NCBI GenBank assembly: GCA_963932545.1
Contig: CAWVRH010000001.1
Span: 62,001-126,000 of the forward strand
DNA length: 64,000 nt
Direction of reading: 5' to 3'
Source: UBA8337 sp963932545
Lineage (GTDB): Bacteria; Pseudomonadota; Alphaproteobacteria; RS24
Part shown: positions 60,911 to 64,000 of the stretch, one piece after another
How the letters are laid out: each line of letters begins with the position of its first letter
Position numbering within the stretch: position 1 is the first letter of the stretch
The notes under the pieces: generated by a model
Told to the model about the DNA's origin: nothing
The model's input: only the letters and a program-made list of their open reading frames with translations
The model's database searches: none
Position numbers and translations under genes: made by a program

Positions 60911-61729
60911 TTAAATGCCATCGTCTTCAGAGCCAAGGCTATGGTCCATTTGCCGCGATGGCTCTGGTGTCGATACTTTCCCAACGATTTTGGCTGGCAC
61001 ACCCACGGCCGTGGTATAGGCCGGCACATCAGTTAGCACGACGGAGCCGCCGCCAATTTTGGCGCAATCCCCTACTCGAATATTGCCCAGCACTTTGGCG
61101 CCCACCGAAATAAGCACCCCATTGCCAATTTTTGGGTGACGGTCGCCGCCCTCTTTGCCGCTGCCGCCGAGGGTCACGCCGTGCAGCATCGATACATCGT
61201 CGCCCACGCTAGCGGTTTCGCCAATCACCACACCCGTGGCGTGGTCAATGAAAATGCCCTTGCCAATTGTGGCGGCTGGGTGAATGTCGGCCTGAAACAC
61301 TTCTGACGCGCGATTTTGTAAATATAATGCCATCCCTCGGCGCGCATTATGGATAAGCCAATGCGCGGCGCGATGGGTTTGCAGGGCCAAAAACCCTTTA
61401 TAATAAAGCACCGGATCTAACTGCGTGCGGCAAGCGGGATCGCGGTCAAAATTCGCGACAATATCAGCCCGAACGCTGCTGCTGAAAGTTTCATTGCCAG
61501 CGAACGCTTCTTCAAACACTTCGCACAAAGTGCGCGAGCCGATTTCTGAATTGGCTAGCTTTTCTGACAAATGCGATGCAATCGCCAATTCCAACGTTTC
61601 ATAGTTCAAAATTGTGGCGTGCAAAAATCCCGACATAGCCGGTTCGCGCGCGGCCAAATCAACCGCCTCTTCTCGAATGCGCGACCACACAGGGTCTAGC
61701 GTCTGGATTTTCTTTGCCGGTTCCGTCAT
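60911..61729 (-). CDS. cysE: Serine O-acetyltransferase
   Basis: About 272 residues. The N-terminal helical domain includes DPVWSRIREEAVDLAAREP and DPACRTQLDPVLYYKGFLALQTHR; the C-terminal hexapeptide beta-helix carries GKGIFIDHATGVVIGETA and LHGVTLGGSGKEGGDRHPKIGN with the catalytic Asp and His. It makes O-acetylserine for cysteine synthesis. The ATG at 61729 is preferred over a TTG 15 nt further. A direct repeat lies just upstream (61740-61772). Confidence 0.94.
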   Translation of the reverse strand: MTEPAKKIQTLDPVWSRIREEAVDLAAREPAMSGFLHATILNYETLELAIASHLSEKLANSEIGSRTLCEVFEEAFAGNETFSSSVRADIVANFDRDPACRTQLDPVLYYKGFLALQTHRAAHWLIHNARRGMALYLQNRASEVFQADIHPAATIGKGIFIDHATGVVIGETASVGDDVSMLHGVTLGGSGKEGGDRHPKIGNGVLISVGAKVLGNIRVGDCAKIGGGSVVLTDVPAYTTAVGVPAKIVGKVSTPEPSRQMDHSLGSEDDGI

Positions 61730-61739
61730 CTTCGTGTTC

Positions 61740-61772
61740 CTCAAAAGGCTCTCACCTCAAGCTCAAAAGGCT
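61740..61772. repeat. 11-bp direct repeat, 22-bp period, upstream of cysE
   Basis: CTCAAAAGGCT at 61740-61750 and again at 61762-61772. The period is close to two turns of DNA, and the pair lies 10-45 nt upstream of cysE in the divergent gap with the hydrolase gene. Confidence 0.75.
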
Positions 61773-61864
61773 TTTGTCGCAAGTCATGTCGCGTTAGGGT
61801 TAGGTTAACACCAGCCAAGATTCTCTGGCAAGCCCGTTTCAATTAAACAGACTGAATATACATT

Positions 61865-62671
61865 ATGCCTCTCGCCTCGCTTAACGGTCTTAATTTCTAC
61901 TATGAACAAGCGGGCCTTGGCCCCGATGTATTGGTGCTCAATGGCTCGGGCAGCGATATGCGCGTCACGCCAAACATTATGCAAAGCCCCCTGACCAGCC
62001 ATTTTAAAGTCACCAGCTTCGACCCACGCGGGCTCGGCCAAAGCGCCAAACCGGACGATGGCTATATGATGGCCAATTATGCCGACGATGCGGCCAACTT
62101 GCTGGATTCCCTTAAAATAGAAACGGCGATGGTTTTGGGCATTAGCTTTGGCGGTATGGTGGGGCAAGAATTAGCCATTCGCCATGGCGCACGGGTGTCG
62201 CGTGCCGCGCTTTTCTGCACGGCGGCGGGTGGCGCAGGCGGGGCCTCATATCCCCTGCAGGAGCTGGCTGACTTGCCCGAGGCCGAACGCTGGCGCTTGA
62301 GCTTAAAGCTGAACGATAGCCGCATCGATGACGCTTATATAGCCGCCAACCCAGAGGTGCTGGAGGCGGCACGCCAACACAATGATTTATCCGCCTATGA
62401 GCATGAGCCAAATTGGGCACTCGGTCGCGCTGGGCAGTTGGCGGCGCGGGCCGAGCACGATTGTTGGGAGCGACTGACCCAAATTGAATGCCCCATCTGG
62501 TTGGCAGGCGGCAAATATGACTCCATTGCTACCCCGCAAGCCATGCAGAACATGGCTTCCAAGATACCCTACGCCAAGCTCGATTTTTATGAAGGCGGGC
62601 ATTTGTTTATCGTGCAGGATGGCAAAGCGTTCCCAGATCTCATCGCATTTTTCAAAGAAGGCATCCAATGA
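61865..62671 (+). CDS. Alpha/beta hydrolase
   Basis: 268 residues of the alpha/beta hydrolase fold. The nucleophile elbow is VLGISFGGMVGQE, an oxyanion region LNGSGSDMRV lies near the start, and the His is in YEGGHLFIVQD near the end, with an Asp at KYDSIATP. It would hydrolyse an ester or thioester or carry out a related reaction (3-oxoadipate enol-lactonase-like). The stop overlaps the enoyl-CoA hydratase start by 4 nt (ATGA), so it is part of a fatty or hydroxy-acid operon. Confidence 0.86.
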   Translation: MPLASLNGLNFYYEQAGLGPDVLVLNGSGSDMRVTPNIMQSPLTSHFKVTSFDPRGLGQSAKPDDGYMMANYADDAANLLDSLKIETAMVLGISFGGMVGQELAIRHGARVSRAALFCTAAGGAGGASYPLQELADLPEAERWRLSLKLNDSRIDDAYIAANPEVLEAARQHNDLSAYEHEPNWALGRAGQLAARAEHDCWERLTQIECPIWLAGGKYDSIATPQAMQNMASKIPYAKLDFYEGGHLFIVQDGKAFPDLIAFFKEGIQ

Positions 62672-63495
62672 CCCATCCCTCTCTGCTCCCCGAAGGGGCC
62701 ATCGCCATAGACACAAAAGCCGCGCGTCTGGTGGCAGGCTATGAAACAACGCCCAATGGTAAAATCGGCCATTTGCGGTTTAATTTTCCAGAGAAGCATA
62801 ACGTCATCGACCTCGAAGGCTGGCAGGGCATCTCCTATGTGATGCAACAACTGGCGGCACTAGAAGACATACGGCTGATTATTTTGCGCGGGCTCGACGG
62901 CCGAGCTTTCGTGGCGGGGGCTGATATTTCTCAGTTCGAAGAGGTATTGGCCGGCCCCGAAGGCACGGAATTCGACATAGCCACCGTCTCCGCCTTTGAC
63001 GCCATCGCCGAGTGTCCTATCCCCACTTTGGCGGCCATTGAAGGCTATTGCATTGGCGGTGGCTTGGGGCTGGCTGTGGCTTGCGATTTGCGTCTGGCAC
63101 GCGAAGATGCGCGCTTTGGGGTTCCGGCAGGAAAATTGGGATTGGCCTATCCAGCCAATGCGACGCATTATTTATCGCGCTTGGTCGGCCCTGCCCACGC
63201 CAAGCGGGTTATTTTCACGGCTGAGCGTTTGGTCATCGACGAAGCCGAACGCATAGGCCTTGTGCAGCACCGCGTGAGCGCGGACACCTTTGAAACCGAG
63301 CTGCAAACTTTGGCCGCCACCATTTGCGCCAATGCGCCGATGAGCTTACAGGCCAGCAAATTTATTATCGATTATCCGCAAGCCGATACGGCGCAGGTGA
63401 AAAAACGCCTTGCAGACTGTCTCGCCAGTGACGATTATGCAGAAGGTCGTCAGTCTTTCATGCAAAAGCGTACCCCCGTATTTAAAGGAAAGTAG
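62668..63495 (+). CDS. Enoyl-CoA hydratase/isomerase family protein
   Basis: 275 residues of the crotonase fold. The oxyanion loops are GRAFVAGADISQF and IEGYCIGGGLGLAVACDLRLA; the catalytic Glu position of hydratases falls in RFGVPAGKLG, where no Glu is evident, so hydration is doubtful and a CoA-thioester isomerase or hydrolase role is possible. The segment EKHNVIDLEGWQGISYVMQQL matches the substrate loop. The partial SDR gene follows 9 nt downstream. Confidence 0.88.
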   Translation: MTHPSLLPEGAIAIDTKAARLVAGYETTPNGKIGHLRFNFPEKHNVIDLEGWQGISYVMQQLAALEDIRLIILRGLDGRAFVAGADISQFEEVLAGPEGTEFDIATVSAFDAIAECPIPTLAAIEGYCIGGGLGLAVACDLRLAREDARFGVPAGKLGLAYPANATHYLSRLVGPAHAKRVIFTAERLVIDEAERIGLVQHRVSADTFETELQTLAATICANAPMSLQASKFIIDYPQADTAQVKKRLADCLASDDYAEGRQSFMQKRTPVFKGK

Positions 63496-63504
63496 GAGTT
63501 CATT

Positions 63505-64000
63505 ATGGATTTTTCAGATCAAGTCGCCATCGTAACTGGTTCTTCGGCTGGCATAGGCCAAGCAGCCGCCATTGGCATGGCAGAGGGTGGCGCCAAGCTG
63601 GTGATTAATTACTCCAAAAGCGCAGACGCCGCCGAGGCTGTTGTGGCCGCGTGCAAAGCCGCTGGCGGCGACGCGATTGCCGTTCAGGCCAATGTCGCGG
63701 AAGACGCCAATTGCAAAATTCTGGTCGAAGCCGCCATGGACAAATGGGGACGCCTAGACATTTTGGTAAATAATGCGGGCACCACAAAATTTATGAACCA
63801 TGACAACCTAGACGGTTTGGATGCGGCTGACTTTGAAGAAATTTATGCGCTCAACCTCATTGGCCCCTATCAGATGATCAAACATGCGCGCCCGTTTTTA
63901 AAGCAAGCCGACGCCCCTTCCGTGGTGAATATTTCCTCCGTGGCTGGCGTGCGCGGCATTGGGTCTTCCATTGCTTATGTGGCGTCAAAAGGCGCGCTAA
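63505..64000 (+). CDS. SDR family oxidoreductase, cut by the window end
   Basis: The first 165 residues are visible. TGSSAGIGQAAAIGMAEGG is the cofactor motif, VNNAGTTKF the second, the catalytic Ser lies in NISSVAGV and the Tyr/Lys pair in YVASKGA just before the end. So it is a normal NAD(P)-dependent reductase or dehydrogenase up to the catalytic site. AGTAGGAG precedes the ATG at 63505. It is the third gene of the alpha/beta hydrolase and enoyl-CoA hydratase run, consistent with a hydroxyacyl pathway. Confidence 0.92.
   Translation, partial: MDFSDQVAIVTGSSAGIGQAAAIGMAEGGAKLVINYSKSADAAEAVVAACKAAGGDAIAVQANVAEDANCKILVEAAMDKWGRLDILVNNAGTTKFMNHDNLDGLDAADFEEIYALNLIGPYQMIKHARPFLKQADAPSVVNISSVAGVRGIGSSIAYVASKGAL

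Noticed and set aside
61791..61804. GTTAGG hexamer repeated twice, telomere-like
   Set aside because: Only two units occur, within the cysE/hydrolase gap. This is expected by chance and has no known meaning in a circular chromosome.
1..64000. CRISPR arrays, insertion sequences, prophage or toxin-antitoxin loci
   Set aside because: No regularly spaced repeats, transposase, integrase, phage structural genes or recognisable toxin-antitoxin pairs were seen on either strand.

Overview
The window reads as a compact stretch of chromosome from a free-living, aerobic alphaproteobacterium, possibly a marine heterotroph. The best taxonomic clues are the thrS-yidD, NifU/IscU-like scaffold, cysS, folE, hisI neighbourhood (49.4-55.6 kb), the cysE-DUF3126 pair (60.6-61.7 kb) and the ppx/gppA fragment at the left edge. 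Base composition looks even to slightly GC-rich by eye. I see no insertion sequences, phage genes, CRISPR arrays or rRNA. There is one tRNA, tRNA-Thr(UGU), on the minus strand near 28.9 kb.

Layout. 0-0.66 kb: 5' part of ppx/gppA, minus strand. 0.9-6.6 kb, plus: metY, a small membrane protein, a fatty-acid desaturase, a CYP153-like P450 and a fused Gfo/Idh/MocA-aldo/keto reductase. 6.6-13.8 kb: a GH3 beta-glucosidase facing a tight plus-strand run of a di-iron hydroxylase, Gfo/Idh/MocA protein, aldo/keto reductase, SsuD-like flavin monooxygenase and ROK sugar kinase. 13.8-29.7 kb: scavenging and lipid/xenobiotic metabolism (rhodanese, two acyl-CoA synthetases, several GSTs, AlkB, TauD-type dioxygenase, quinone oxidoreductase, DadA-like oxidase, SDRs, an MFS transporter, an FAD monooxygenase). 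29.8-35.8 kb, minus: DUF2855, a flavin monooxygenase, two PII-like proteins with a DUF1538 membrane protein, and a GST. 35.9-41.9 kb: amidohydrolase with a CobW-type metallochaperone, cytochrome b561, cytochrome c', class II aldolase and glycerol kinase. 42-49.4 kb: NAD kinase, Nudix hydrolase, transporters, a DksA-like protein, CoA-transferase, nitroreductase and an orphan outer-membrane-like protein. 49.4-64 kb: housekeeping core, then rhomboid protease, GMC oxidoreductase, gamma-carbonic anhydrase, cysE and the start of an acyl-CoA or hydroxyacid operon.

How the genes may work together. The most interesting set is 9.8-13.8 kb. Its four plus-strand genes are spaced or overlapped like one operon and match the logic of oxidative sulfosugar breakdown: an NAD-dependent glycosidase-like or dehydrogenase step (Gfo/Idh), an SsuD-like desulfonating monooxygenase, an AKR that would reduce the resulting aldehyde, and a sugar kinase. 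This is inference. No flavin reductase, sulfonate importer or sulfite exporter lies in the window. The Gfo/Idh and AKR domains also occur fused in one polypeptide 3 kb upstream.

Two whole-window patterns stand out. Six of eleven convergent gene pairs interlock by exactly 4 nt through shared stop codons, and three more end within 1-3 nt of each other. Short direct repeats of 8-17 bp, with periods of 12-22 bp, recur at gene boundaries, including at the only two convergent junctions that have a real gap.
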